Part shown: piece by piece, positions 1 to 8,035 of the stretch | Numbering within the stretch: position 1 is the first letter of the stretch | Layout of the letters: the number at the start of each line of letters is the position of its first letter | Source of the DNA: a virus | IMG/VR virus record: IMGVR_UViG_3300046468_000496 | Coordinates: 1 to 48,578 of that record | Strand: one strand, 5' to 3' | Length of the DNA stretch: 48,578 nucleotides | Translations under genes and position numbers: made by a program | Notes under the pieces: model-generated | What the model was told of the DNA's origin: nothing | Seen by the model: the letters and a program-made list of their open reading frames with translations, nothing else | Database searches by the model: none

Positions 1-1284
1 ATTCCATTCATGCAACTACCAACAGCACAAAGAAGAGGTGTTATTGAAGATCTGTTAGATATTGGTATATTCACAAAGATGAATGTTCTGACAAAGGATA
101 GATATTCTAAACTCAAGAATGATCTAATCAATACAGTTAATGAGGTTAGTATACTTACTGAATCAATACGATTGAAGAAGAAGCACATTGATGAATTGAA
201 AGCAATCGATCTGAAGAATTCTGTTAAGAATACAAAGAAGATTAAATCTCTGAAAGATGAGAAAGAACTTCTTGAAAAGAGAAACACAGAATTGCAAGAA
301 GAGTTTGATGAAAAGTGGCCAGAACTTAGTTCTCTTATAGGAGAAGCGACAGAGGGAAGAAAGAACATAGGCTTTGAGAAGAACACATGCAACCACGATC
401 TAAAATCATTGATGAAGCAATCAAAGTTCTTTGAGGATAACGACTGCTGTCCAACTTGTGATCAGACTATCTCTGATGAATTAAAAGCATCTAAGAAATC
501 AGGCATAAAAGAATCGGCTAGTGTTATTCAAGGCACCCTAGAATCATTAGAAAAGGACGATTTTTCACTTCGGAAAACCCTCGATTCTTTAGATATTAAG
601 AAGAAGAATTTGGACAAGCTTCGTACAGATATTCGTATGAATCAAGGCACTATTCAACATTGCCAGGAACAAGTAGATTCATTAGAATCCGCAGACGCAA
701 TTGATTCGGTAGATACAAGTGGTTCTGAAAAGGAATTGCAGAATGATGAAGAGTCTATTATAGATTTGAATAAGAAACAGCAATCACAGAATCATGTTAA
801 GACATACATCGAGGCGATCTTTGAGTTATTAAAGGACACAGGAATAAAGACAAAGATCATTCGTGAATATCTGCCTGTGATGAATAAACTTATCAATCAA
901 TATTTACAGGTGCTAGATTTCTTTGTTTCATTCAACCTCGATGATTCTTTTAATGAGACAATCAAGTCAAGGCATAGAGATGACTTCTCTTATGATTCAT
1001 TTTCCGAAGGTGAGAAACAAAGAATTGATTTGGCTCTTCTCTTTGCTTGGCGACAGATAGCCAAGATGAAGAACTCAGCCAATACCAATCTTTTGATATT
1101 GGATGAAACATTTGATTCAAGTATGGATGCAGATGGAGTTGATAACCTCCTTAAAATCCTTTTCACACTAAGGGATGATTCAAATGTATTTGTGATATCA
1201 CACAAGCAAGATTTACTAGAAGGTAAATTTCCTGCTAAGATAGAATTTGAGAAGATTAGAAACTTCTCTGGTATAAAAAAGTAA
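1..1284 (+). CDS. 46: gp46-like recombination endonuclease subunit (5' partial)
   Basis: SbcC/Rad50-type ATPase of the phage gp46-gp47 complex, which resects DNA ends for recombination-dependent replication. The reading frame is open at base 1, so the N-terminal Walker A half lies outside the window. Visible are the PFMQLPTAQRR segment, a long charged coiled coil, a zinc-hook CPTC motif near base 450, a second coiled coil, the signature FSEGEKQRIDLALL near base 1000, Walker B LLILDETFDSSMD near base 1090, and the switch histidine in VISHKQ. This order matches T4 gp46. In T4 the partner gp47 lies immediately upstream, so it is probably just outside the window. Confident. Confidence 0.95.
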   Translation: MPFMQLPTAQRRGVIEDLLDIGIFTKMNVLTKDRYSKLKNDLINTVNEVSILTESIRLKKKHIDELKAIDLKNSVKNTKKIKSLKDEKELLEKRNTELQEEFDEKWPELSSLIGEATEGRKNIGFEKNTCNHDLKSLMKQSKFFEDNDCCPTCDQTISDELKASKKSGIKESASVIQGTLESLEKDDFSLRKTLDSLDIKKKNLDKLRTDIRMNQGTIQHCQEQVDSLESADAIDSVDTSGSEKELQNDEESIIDLNKKQQSQNHVKTYIEAIFELLKDTGIKTKIIREYLPVMNKLINQYLQVLDFFVSFNLDDSFNETIKSRHRDDFSYDSFSEGEKQRIDLALLFAWRQIAKMKNSANTNLLILDETFDSSMDADGVDNLLKILFTLRDDSNVFVISHKQDLLEGKFPAKIEFEKIRNFSGIKK

Positions 1285-1296
1285 TAGGTTTAGTAT

Positions 1297-1521
1297 ATGA
1301 GATATATGGACACATATAATAATACTGAATACATGATTCAATCAATGTTGGGTAAAGAAGATAACTTGCCCTCAAAGGAGTTATTCGAAACATACTTTAA
1401 TAAAGTCCTCAAAAGAGATTTTCTTAAAGACTATCAAATAGAACTCCAATATAGTGAGAATTACTCTCATTTGCTTGAAGAATTGAAACGTATTCGTAAG
1501 TCATTGATAGTGAACAACTAG
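1297..1521 (+). CDS. small hypothetical protein, 74 aa
   Basis: Not recognised. A 74-residue, charged, probably soluble protein with a Lys/Arg-rich C-terminal helix (LEELKRIRKSL). It starts 12 bases after the gp46 stop, suggesting co-transcription, and no clear ribosome-binding site is visible. A second in-frame ATG at 1306 could be the true start. Nothing in the sequence indicates a function. Confidence 0.6.
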   Translation: MRYMDTYNNTEYMIQSMLGKEDNLPSKELFETYFNKVLKRDFLKDYQIELQYSENYSHLLEELKRIRKSLIVNN

Positions 1522-1584
1522 TAAACTTTTGGTTTCTCTCTAATTTTCTTTCATAACCTGTTGATACTCAGTGGGTTAAAGTCC

Positions 1585-1622
1585 TGTACAAAATGGCATT
1601 TATAGTATATAATATACCTATA
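1585..1622 (+). promoter_or_regulatory. cassette-type promoter 1, upstream of the GIY-YIG-like gene
   Basis: TGTACA (1585-1590), a 17-bp spacer and TATAAT (1608-1613), with the ATG of the next gene at 1623. Upstream, at about 1557-1579, is a dyad containing GTTGATACTCA and GGGTT that recurs before four other genes in the window. This is the shortest copy of the cassette: it lacks the distal TTATCAATTTTT block and has only 9 bases between -10 and ATG, against 18 in the others. Confidence 0.65.
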
Positions 1623-1925
1623 ATGAGAAAGAAAAGAAAAGATAGAAACTACGTTCTTTACCGTGTGAGCGGTGGTGACGATACATATATCGGACTTACG
1701 GTTTCTCAAGGTCGAGCATTTTGGAAATCTGTTAAGATTCGTGTTCAGAAACATATCTCCCGTGCCATGAAGGAAAACAAGGACTGGACGATGTGCAATT
1801 TCATCCGTGAGACAAATGAGACCATCTACTATGAGGTTCTTGAAGTTGTCCGTGGTCGCAAAGCTGCTTACCAGCGCGAAAGAGAACTCATCTCAGAGTT
1901 AAATCCATCACTCAATGATTTTTAA
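1623..1925 (+). CDS. GIY-YIG-like nuclease-domain protein
   Basis: About 100 residues. It opens with a basic patch (MRKKRKDRN), then YVLYRV and TYIGLT, which fit the two strands of a GIY-YIG nuclease core. Downstream are a conserved-type Arg/His region (RVQKHISRAM) and a Glu in the YQRERELISELNPSLN helix, which fits the metal-binding position. The start was placed at 1623 because an in-frame ATG at 1593 lies inside the promoter spacer. It could be a homing-type or Seg-like endonuclease, or a small DNA-processing protein. Family assignment is by motif only. Confidence 0.6.
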   Translation: MRKKRKDRNYVLYRVSGGDDTYIGLTVSQGRAFWKSVKIRVQKHISRAMKENKDWTMCNFIRETNETIYYEVLEVVRGRKAAYQRERELISELNPSLNDF

Positions 1926-1930
1926 TATGT

Positions 1931-2056
1931 TGACTATCAACCACTTATCAATTTTTGCAGAGATGAATTATACAGACCATAACCCGTTGATGGTGAAAGA
2001 CATAAAGTCCTGTACAATTTGCGAAAACCTGATATAATATACATATAAGATTAATT
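1931..2056 (+). promoter_or_regulatory. cassette-type promoter 2, upstream of the HEXXH-VWA gene
   Basis: Full copy of the repeated cassette. It contains TTGA-TATCAA-type half sites followed by TTATCAATTTTT (about 1931-1958), a second element CCCGTTGAT (about 1983-1991), then AAAGTCCTGTACAA. The core promoter is TGTACA (2011-2016), a 16-bp spacer and TATAAT (2033-2038) with an extended TGA. Exactly 18 bases separate -10 and ATG, including the shared leader block ATAAGATTAATT. Confidence 0.75.
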
Positions 2057-4201
2057 ATGAATTACGAACTCCAATCCACCCTCGCCCGTCTTCTAGCCAA
2101 AGAGAACATTACTGTGACTCACGGCAACATGAAGACCGCAATGTTTGATGTTAAGAATCGTGTCCTTGGTTTGCCCATGTGGAAAAACAAGAGCAAGGAT
2201 GTCTACGATATGTTGGTCGGACACGAGGTCGGACACGCCCTTTACACTCCTGAAAAAGGAATTGAAGACTTCCATACCAAGTGTGGCAACATTCCATTTG
2301 ATGTCTGCAATATTGTCGAAGACATCAGAATCGAGCGAATGATTCAAGACACTTATCCTGGCTTGCCACGAGTATTCCGCAAGGCTTATTCCGAGTTGGT
2401 CGAAGATGACTTCTTTGGTACCAAGGAAAAGAACATACCCGAATGTGGTTTTCTTGACCGTCTCAATTTGCGAGGCAAAGTTGGTTCACATCTATACATC
2501 CCATTGGATGACGATGAGGAAGCAATCTACCAGAAGTGTCTCAAGGCTGAAACATTCGACGATGTTCTAGACATTTGCCTAGAGATCAAAGACATGCTTG
2601 ATAAAGAGCCACCACAAGATCAAAGTGAAGACGATGACTCTTCTGAAGAAGCCGAAGATTCAAACCCTTTGCCTTCAGAACAAGACGAGGATACCGAAAC
2701 TGATGGTTCTGACTCCGATGGTGGTGAAGAAACAGACGATGGCTCCGAAGCCGATGGTGGTGAAGAAACAGACGATGATGGTGATGAAGGTATGCCTGAT
2801 GTCGATGCATCGAGTTCTGACATCAGTTCTGAAAATGACAATGATGAAACAGAGACTTCCGCAGCTGCTTCTGATGACGGTGCAAGTGAATCTGTCCCTG
2901 AAGAACTCGTCGCTGATACTCTTAAAGATTTCGAAGACAAGCTTGAGCAAATCGTAGAAGACCAAGATGAGAGGCAATACACACCGGTGATGCTCCCACG
3001 TCCAAACTACATTTATGACTCGATCATCAAGTACGATATGTTGCGTAAAGACCGCGGCACTCAAATCTTCGGCGAAGACAGTGCGATTGAATTGGATGTG
3101 AACACTCGATACACCAATTTTCGTAAGGCAACTAATAAGAAGGTTGGAACTCTGGTTCGTGAATTCGAACAACGCAAAGCTGCTTATCAATATTCTCGTG
3201 CCACAGAAAGTCGTACAGGTAAATTGGATGTGAACAAGCTGCACAACTACAAGTTGACCGATGAACTTTTCCTCTCGCAAACCAAGCTTGCTGATTCTAA
3301 ATCGCACGGCATGATTTTTCTATTAGATTATTCTGGCTCAATGGCTGGAGTTCTTAAAGATGTGATCGATCAGACTCTCAACTTGGTTACCTTTTGTAAG
3401 AAGGTAGGAATTCCTTTTCGGGTTTATTCTTTCACCAATACATGGGCGATCAAATCACCATCTAAAATAGAGGCGACATTCAATGAGGTTGACCTTTCCA
3501 ATGTGATTCTTGTGGAACACATCACCAGTGAGATGAACAAGACAACATATGAAGAGGCTTTCAAAGCCCTTTGGATGACTCAGAATACTCACTGGCGTGG
3601 TGGTCAATACGATCAACTCGGTGGCACTCCATTGGATAGCGTATTGACTATGATGCCAACCATTGTGACTGACTTTGCTAAGAAGAACGGAATACAGAAA
3701 ACCACTTTTGTTACTCTGACAGATGGAGAAAGCTCTAACATCAATACGACCCATGAGTGGAATGAGATGCGCTCTAGAATTGAAATCAAATGTGGAGGTA
3801 AGAATCACACCATCTCTCGTTACAGGTCAACAAATGATCTGATGGAGATGATTGGTGATCTACCCGGTATATCCACTATTGGTTTTTTTCTTCCAAACCA
3901 CAAGAAACAACTCACTCGACTTCTCTCTCGTTTTATTCCTAGAGCGGATAAACTCAAGAAAGCCAAAAAATTACATGCCAAGAATGGTTTCTCAAGTGTG
4001 GAGAATCGTGGTTTCGGTGCCTACTACATCTTAGATTCGGATGTCCAAATTAATGACAATGACTTTGTAACAAGTATCGACGAAGATGCTGCTAACTCTC
4101 GCAAGGCTCAGAACAAGCTTGCTAAACAGTTCGGTGCCCATAACCAAAAGGCTCGCCAAACACGGGTTCTTCTAACCAGCCTTGCTCAACAAATTGCTTA
4201 A
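2057..4201 (+). CDS. HEXXH metallopeptidase-like / VWA domain protein (CobT-like)
   Basis: 714 residues in three parts. The N-terminus carries H56-E-V-G-H60, and 28 residues later the N85-I-V-E-D segment could supply a third zinc ligand as in gluzincins. Residues about 195-280 are an extremely acidic Asp/Glu/Ser linker. The C-terminal third is a von Willebrand A domain with the MIDAS motif D424-Y-S-G-S428, a GGTPL threonine and the LTDGES aspartate. VWA proteins of this kind pair with MoxR/CobS-type AAA+ ATPases, and such an ATPase follows at 4358. Marine T4-like phages carry related genes annotated as CobT-like or peptidase. An AAA+-driven protease or remodelling factor is as plausible as a cobaltochelatase role. 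Expression is from cassette promoter 2. Confidence 0.8.
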   Translation: MNYELQSTLARLLAKENITVTHGNMKTAMFDVKNRVLGLPMWKNKSKDVYDMLVGHEVGHALYTPEKGIEDFHTKCGNIPFDVCNIVEDIRIERMIQDTYPGLPRVFRKAYSELVEDDFFGTKEKNIPECGFLDRLNLRGKVGSHLYIPLDDDEEAIYQKCLKAETFDDVLDICLEIKDMLDKEPPQDQSEDDDSSEEAEDSNPLPSEQDEDTETDGSDSDGGEETDDGSEADGGEETDDDGDEGMPDVDASSSDISSENDNDETETSAAASDDGASESVPEELVADTLKDFEDKLEQIVEDQDERQYTPVMLPRPNYIYDSIIKYDMLRKDRGTQIFGEDSAIELDVNTRYTNFRKATNKKVGTLVREFEQRKAAYQYSRATESRTGKLDVNKLHNYKLTDELFLSQTKLADSKSHGMIFLLDYSGSMAGVLKDVIDQTLNLVTFCKKVGIPFRVYSFTNTWAIKSPSKIEATFNEVDLSNVILVEHITSEMNKTTYEEAFKALWMTQNTHWRGGQYDQLGGTPLDSVLTMMPTIVTDFAKKNGIQKTTFVTLTDGESSNINTTHEWNEMRSRIEIKCGGKNHTISRYRSTNDLMEMIGDLPGISTIGFFLPNHKKQLTRLLSRFIPRADKLKKAKKLHAKNGFSSVENRGFGAYYILDSDVQINDNDFVTSIDEDAANSRKAQNKLAKQFGAHNQKARQTRVLLTSLAQQIA
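2715..2777 (+). repeat. 27-bp direct repeat inside the acidic linker
   Basis: Two perfect 27-bp copies (2715-2741 and 2751-2777), period 36 bp, encode repeats of the DGGEETDD peptide in the linker of the HEXXH-VWA protein. The period is a multiple of three, so copy-number change would keep the frame and only alter linker length. Confidence 0.8.
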
Positions 4202-4231
4202 ACCACGAAGTGAACTGGATGTCTAATTCAT

Positions 4232-4357
4232 TGAATATCAACAACTTATCAATTTTTGGTAAAGATACAAACCAATTTCCCAACCCGTTGATACTCAAAG
4301 CCTTAAAATCCTGTACAAATCTCCAAAACCTGATATAATATACATATAAGATTGATT
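4232..4357 (+). promoter_or_regulatory. cassette-type promoter 3, upstream of the CobS-like gene
   Basis: Full copy of the cassette: the TTGAATATCAA half-site pair followed by TTATCAATTTTT, then CCCGTTGATACTCA, AAAATCCTGTACAAA, core promoter TGTACA (4312-4317), 16-bp spacer and extended TATAAT (4334-4339). There are exactly 18 bases to the ATG, and the leader block ATAAGATTGATT differs from the other copies by one base. It fills the gap between the VWA and AAA+ genes, so the two partners have separate but matching promoters. Confidence 0.75.
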
Positions 4358-5560
4358 ATGAAAAATATGCTAACAAACACAAATATCGCCTCCATCCACC
4401 AAGCGATGGATTCCACTAAAGCCCCAGTCAAGATTCGTGACATCGTCGATGTCGGTGAGAGTCTCGGACTGAAACGATCTCTTGTCCACAAGTCGGTTCG
4501 AACAATGTTCTCGAAAGGCTCGACTCGAGGTTATTACTCATTTCCTGTTTCGGAGGTCACTGGTGAATTCCTCACTGCCGACACTCCTGTTTCGACCCCC
4601 GCGGTTCCAACTGCTGCTCAGAATTTCAAACTGGCAACCACAGTTGCCTCGGTTGTTGACGATGAGATTCACATTCCATCCGTCGACCCTACATATGTCA
4701 AATGGGGTGAATTCAAGACTGTGTCTGATATTCTTGCCGCTGGTATTTTCTACCCCTTATATATTGAGGGTATGTCCGGTAATGGTAAAACATTCATGGT
4801 GGAACAAGCTTGTGCCAAAGCCAAGCGTGAATACATCCGTGTTCAGATTTCACCCGAGACCGATGAAGACGATCTTATCGGTGGTTTTCGACTCATCAAT
4901 GGTGAGACAATCTATCAAAAAGGCCCCGTAGTCAAGGCTATGGAACGTGGAGCCGTTCTACTGGTTGACGAGATCGACCGTTCGACTAACAAGATCATGT
5001 GCCTCCAAGGGGTTCTTGAGGGCAATCCTGTTCTTCTAAAGAAGACTGGTGAGGTCATTACCCCTGCCAGAGGTTTCACGGTGATCGCCACTGCGAATAC
5101 TAAAGGTCGTGGTTCTGATGACGGTCGCTACACCGCGGCATCAATCATTGACGATGCCTTCTTAGAACGCTTTGTCGCCACAATCGAACAGGAATATCCT
5201 GCCGCTCGCATTGAGAAAAAGATTTTGGTCAAGCATGCCGAAAAATATGAGGTGAACGACCTCGAGTTTATCGACAAGCTTGTCGCCTGGTCAAATGTGA
5301 TTCGTAAAACATTCGAAGACGAAGCGGTGGACGAAGTGATTTCTACTCGCCGTCTCTGCCACATTGTGAAGAGCCATTCCATTTTCGCCAATCGCATGAA
5401 GTCGATTGAGATGTGCATCAACCGTTTCGACGGTGAGACTAAGGATGCTTTCCTTGACCTCTACACGAAGATCGATGAATCTGCGAACCTAGAGGAATTC
5501 ACTCAAGAAGAACCGGTTGCTGACTACGAAGCCTATAATGCTGAGGTCGATGTGCCATAA
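4358..5560 (+). CDS. cobS: CobS-like MoxR-type AAA+ ATPase
   Basis: 400 residues. After an N-terminal region that may be a small helical domain (about 1-80) comes an AAA+ core: Walker A GMSGNGKTF (about residues 138-146), Walker B AVLLVDEIDR, and sensor I in FTVIATANTKGRG, followed by the arginine-rich LERFVATIEQEYP segment typical of CobS/MoxR proteins. Marine T4-like phages commonly carry this gene as cobS. With the adjacent VWA protein it forms an ATPase/VWA pair. The start was placed at 4358 because an upstream TTG at 4352 lies in the conserved leader. The DNA appears richer in C and G than most neighbours. Confidence 0.85.
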   Translation: MKNMLTNTNIASIHQAMDSTKAPVKIRDIVDVGESLGLKRSLVHKSVRTMFSKGSTRGYYSFPVSEVTGEFLTADTPVSTPAVPTAAQNFKLATTVASVVDDEIHIPSVDPTYVKWGEFKTVSDILAAGIFYPLYIEGMSGNGKTFMVEQACAKAKREYIRVQISPETDEDDLIGGFRLINGETIYQKGPVVKAMERGAVLLVDEIDRSTNKIMCLQGVLEGNPVLLKKTGEVITPARGFTVIATANTKGRGSDDGRYTAASIIDDAFLERFVATIEQEYPAARIEKKILVKHAEKYEVNDLEFIDKLVAWSNVIRKTFEDEAVDEVISTRRLCHIVKSHSIFANRMKSIEMCINRFDGETKDAFLDLYTKIDESANLEEFTQEEPVADYEAYNAEVDVP

Positions 5561-5603
5561 ACACTTTATTGTCGAGGGATACGATAGTAATTCATAATCA
5601 ATC

Positions 5604-5632
5604 GAGGTGGCGCCCATTACGGGTGCCACCTC
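5604..5632 (+). terminator. stem-loop after the CobS-like gene
   Basis: A 12-bp stem (one G-U pair) with loop ATTAC: GAGGTGGCGCCC pairs with GGGTGCCACCTC. It lies between the CobS-like stop (5560) and the start at 5650. There is only a weak, interrupted T-run (AAATTTT, 5641-5647), so it may be an inefficient terminator or an mRNA-stabilising hairpin. Confidence 0.65.
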
Positions 5633-5649
5633 ACTATATCAAATTTTAT

Positions 5650-6042
5650 ATGAAAAGAAAACCAACTAACCCAAAAGATTCTTGCGGAATTAAAAAGGTA
5701 CCCATGAGCGGAATGCCTATGAATGTTCTGATGGAAGCAGGACTTGTTAAACTACACGGCGACCTAAAATATGGTCGCTTTAATTGGAGAGAAGCGGGAG
5801 TTCGAGGCTCTGTATATTATGATGCTGCGATGCGACATTTAGCCGCATGGTATGAGGGCGAAGACATCGACCCCGATTCTGGTATTCATCACATATCTCA
5901 TGCTATAACTGGACTCGCGGTTCTTCGTGATTCAATGATAAGAGATAATTGGGTAGATGATCGTCCACCAGCAAGTGAAGATGGTTGGATGAAAGAATTT
6001 AATGAGATCGCTGCGAAGATGATCGAAAATAAGTCAAAATAG
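5650..6042 (+). CDS. dATP/dGTP diphosphohydrolase-like protein (DUF5664 type)
   Basis: 130 residues. It shows the pattern I associate with the phage dATP/dGTP diphosphohydrolase N-terminal family (DUF5664): LKYGRFNWREAGV, SVYYDAAMRHLAAW, GEDIDPDSGIHHISHA, then AVLRDS. The conserved acidic and histidine residues would bind metal in an all-alpha NTP pyrophosphatase fold. The likely role is trimming the dNTP pool or removing non-canonical dNTPs next to the replication genes. The start at 5650 was preferred because an upstream GTG-type extension would run through the stem-loop at 5604-5632. Good family fit; exact substrate unknown. Confidence 0.7.
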   Translation: MKRKPTNPKDSCGIKKVPMSGMPMNVLMEAGLVKLHGDLKYGRFNWREAGVRGSVYYDAAMRHLAAWYEGEDIDPDSGIHHISHAITGLAVLRDSMIRDNWVDDRPPASEDGWMKEFNEIAAKMIENKSK

Positions 6043-6044
6043 AT

Positions 6045-6080
6045 TTGACAAAGAACCATAACCTGATATAGTTATATACA
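6045..6080 (+). promoter_or_regulatory. near-leaderless promoter of the sliding clamp gene
   Basis: TTGACA (6045-6050), 16-bp spacer, extended TGA-TATAGT (6067-6072), then only 8 bases to the ATG at 6081. The predicted transcription start falls on or within about two bases of the initiation codon. Confidence 0.75.
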
Positions 6081-6755
6081 ATGAAACTAAGTAATGAAAC
6101 AATAGAGGTACTAAGAAATTTTGGTGCCATTCAACCCAACATCGTAGTCAACCCTGGTTCGACTATTTCAACACTGGCAGAGGCAAAACACATCTTAGCA
6201 GAAGCTCAGATTGAACAGTCCTTTGATTCTGAATTCGGTATCTATGACGTAAATGAATTCCTTTCTGCTCACAGTCTTATTGAAGACCCCGAGCTAGAAT
6301 TCCTTGATAGTCATGTTACTCTTAAATCTGGTTCAGCAAGTGTAAAGTACCACTTTGCAGACAAGGAAATTTTGACAAAGAAGACAAAGGATATTAATAT
6401 GCCCGCGGCTGATATGACATTTAATTTTACCGATGAATCTATTCAAGCCATTCGTCGTGCAGCATCAAGTCTGAGCCTCGATTCTCCTTCGCTATCTCTT
6501 TCGGTAGATGGCGGAAAGGTTGTTGCAAAAGTTCTTTGCTCACAGAATCCATCATCCAATAGTTATTCTCTAGAGGTCGGAGATTATAGTGGCGATGAGA
6601 ATGATTCTGATTATCGTTTCAACATTGATAATCTTAAACTTATTGGCGGTGACTACGAAGTGAACATCACCAACAAATTAATTTCCAACTGGAAACACAA
6701 AACAAAGAATGTCCAATATTGGATAGCTCTAGATAAATCCACAAACATTGCTTAG
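6081..6755 (+). CDS. 45: DNA polymerase sliding clamp (gp45)
   Basis: 224 residues, close to T4 gp45 (228). The opening MKLSNETIEVLRNF matches the T4 clamp start, and the FGIYDVNEFL and LEVGDYSGDENDSDYRFNI segments align with T4 clamp blocks. It trimerises around DNA, tethers gp43, and in T4 also activates late transcription. It heads the classical 45-44-62-regA cluster, here with two inserted genes. Expressed from its own near-leaderless promoter. Confidence 0.9.
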   Translation: MKLSNETIEVLRNFGAIQPNIVVNPGSTISTLAEAKHILAEAQIEQSFDSEFGIYDVNEFLSAHSLIEDPELEFLDSHVTLKSGSASVKYHFADKEILTKKTKDINMPAADMTFNFTDESIQAIRRAASSLSLDSPSLSLSVDGGKVVAKVLCSQNPSSNSYSLEVGDYSGDENDSDYRFNIDNLKLIGGDYEVNITNKLISNWKHKTKNVQYWIALDKSTNIA

Positions 6756-6759
6756 TTAT

Positions 6760-7008
6760 ATGGACGAAGAAAATAATGAACCATCGATCAATATAAATGA
6801 TCTAAATTTATCCTTGCAGATAATTGATATCTGTTCAGAACGCGGCGCCTTTAAAGGAACCGAACTGACAGATGTTGGTATCTTGAGAGATAAATTATAT
6901 GCATTCATCGAAGCGAATAAGCCAGATGAAGATGAACCAGAGCCTGAGTCCGAAGAAGTCGAAAAGATACCAGAACAGCTGGAATTCGATTTTAAGGAAG
7001 AGGTATAA
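6760..7008 (+). CDS. conserved small acidic protein between gp45 and gp44
   Basis: 82 residues. It contains SININDLNLSLQIIDICSE and RGAFKGTELTDVGILRDKL followed by an acidic Glu/Pro tail. From memory, a protein of this kind follows the clamp gene in many cyanophage-type T4-like genomes, with no known function. The start is the ATG at 6760, four bases after the clamp stop; a TTG at 6748 would overlap the clamp. The C-terminal EQLEFDF looks like a short linear, possibly clamp-interacting, tail, but that is speculation. Confidence 0.75.
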   Translation: MDEENNEPSININDLNLSLQIIDICSERGAFKGTELTDVGILRDKLYAFIEANKPDEDEPEPESEEVEKIPEQLEFDFKEEV

Positions 7009-7013
7009 GTATT

Positions 7014-7048
7014 ATGGTGGGTGTCATTTTGGCGCCCACCATTTTATT
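7014..7048 (+). terminator. rho-independent terminator after the clamp operon
   Basis: A 12-bp stem (7014-7025 with 7031-7042, two G-U pairs), loop ATTTT, followed by TTTATT. It directly precedes the clamp loader promoter, so gp45 and gp44 are separate transcription units. Confidence 0.85.
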
Positions 7049-7080
7049 GACATCTATTTGAATTAATATATTATTACATT
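7047..7080 (+). promoter_or_regulatory. leaderless promoter of the clamp loader gene
   Basis: TTGACA (7047-7052), 16-bp spacer, TATTAT (7069-7074), and 6 bases to the ATG at 7081. The expected start of transcription is the A of the ATG. Confidence 0.7.
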
Positions 7081-8022
7081 ATGAAAGAAAACCTATTGTG
7101 GGTAGAAAAATACCGACCACAAACTATTGAAGATTGTGTCCTTCCATCTAAGTTGAAAACAACTTTCTTGGAATTTGTGAAGAACAATGATGTACCAAAC
7201 ATCATTTTGGCTGGCCCTGCTGGTACAGGAAAGACAACTATCGCTCGTGCTTTGGCTAATGAACTGGGACTTGATTGTCTTTTGATCAATGCTTCTGAAG
7301 AGAGTGGAATTGATATTCTCAGAAACAAGATCAAACAGTTTGCTTCTTCTATGTCGCTTGATATGGAAAAGAAATACAAACTGGTAATACTTGATGAAGC
7401 CGATTATCTAAATGCTCAATCGACGCAGCCGGCTCTTCGTGGTTTCATTGAAGAATTCTCTGGCAACTGTCGCTTTGTTCTGACTTGTAATTTCAAGAAT
7501 CGTATTATCGAACCTCTTCATTCAAGATGTACCGTGATCGATTTCAACGAAGTGAAGATCAACGATCCAAAACTAGCTGCGACCTTTATGAAGAGGCTCC
7601 AGTTCATTCTTGAGAATCAGAAGGTAGAATACAGCAAGCAGGCTATTGCCAATCTGATTATGAAACATGCGCCAGACTGGCGACGTGTGATCAATGAGTG
7701 TCAGAGATATTCAACATCTGGTACACTTACACCAGAGATTGTTACTACTGGCGAATCAGAAATCAATGAACTGGTCAAACATCTAAAAGAAAAAGATTTC
7801 CGTTCTATGAGGTCTTGGGCAGCTGCTAATTCTGACATTGACTCGTCTATTGTTTTTCGGAGAATCTATGACACCAGTTATGATATCCTAGAATCTCAAT
7901 CAATCCCGCCAGTAATCTTACTGTTGGCTGATTATCAATACAAAGCAGCATTTGTTGCTGATCGTGAACTAAACTTGGTTGCTTGTCTCACAGAGATTAT
8001 GGGAACAGCGCAATTCAAATAA
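7081..8022 (+). CDS. 44: clamp loader large subunit (gp44)
   Basis: 313 residues, near T4 gp44 (319). AAA+ clamp loader ATPase: LWVEKYRPQTIEDCVLP at the start, Walker A GPAGTGKTT (residues 45-53), Walker B VILDEADYL, sensor I LTCNFKNRI and the arginine finger in HSRCTVIDF. It works with gp62 (8571-8978) to open and load the gp45 clamp. Confident by motif order, length and position. Confidence 0.93.
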   Translation: MKENLLWVEKYRPQTIEDCVLPSKLKTTFLEFVKNNDVPNIILAGPAGTGKTTIARALANELGLDCLLINASEESGIDILRNKIKQFASSMSLDMEKKYKLVILDEADYLNAQSTQPALRGFIEEFSGNCRFVLTCNFKNRIIEPLHSRCTVIDFNEVKINDPKLAATFMKRLQFILENQKVEYSKQAIANLIMKHAPDWRRVINECQRYSTSGTLTPEIVTTGESEINELVKHLKEKDFRSMRSWAAANSDIDSSIVFRRIYDTSYDILESQSIPPVILLLADYQYKAAFVADRELNLVACLTEIMGTAQFK

Positions 8023-8035
8023 ACTAAATTATATT

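Noticed and set aside
2620-3307. Long open frames on the minus strand (up to 210 codons) opposite the HEXXH-VWA gene
   Set aside because: They mirror the low-complexity acidic linker and the VWA gene; translations are Ser/Pro- or Phe/Val-rich without domain signals, and there is no promoter or ribosome-binding site on that strand.
4352-4357. TTG start two codons upstream for the CobS-like gene
   Set aside because: It lies in the conserved 18-base leader shared by four cassette copies, so ATG 4358 is preferred.
2057-5560. A functional cobaltochelatase for vitamin B12
   Set aside because: The CobS-like and VWA proteins are present but no CobN-like subunit or other cobalamin gene is in the window; the chelatase role is not supported from sequence alone.
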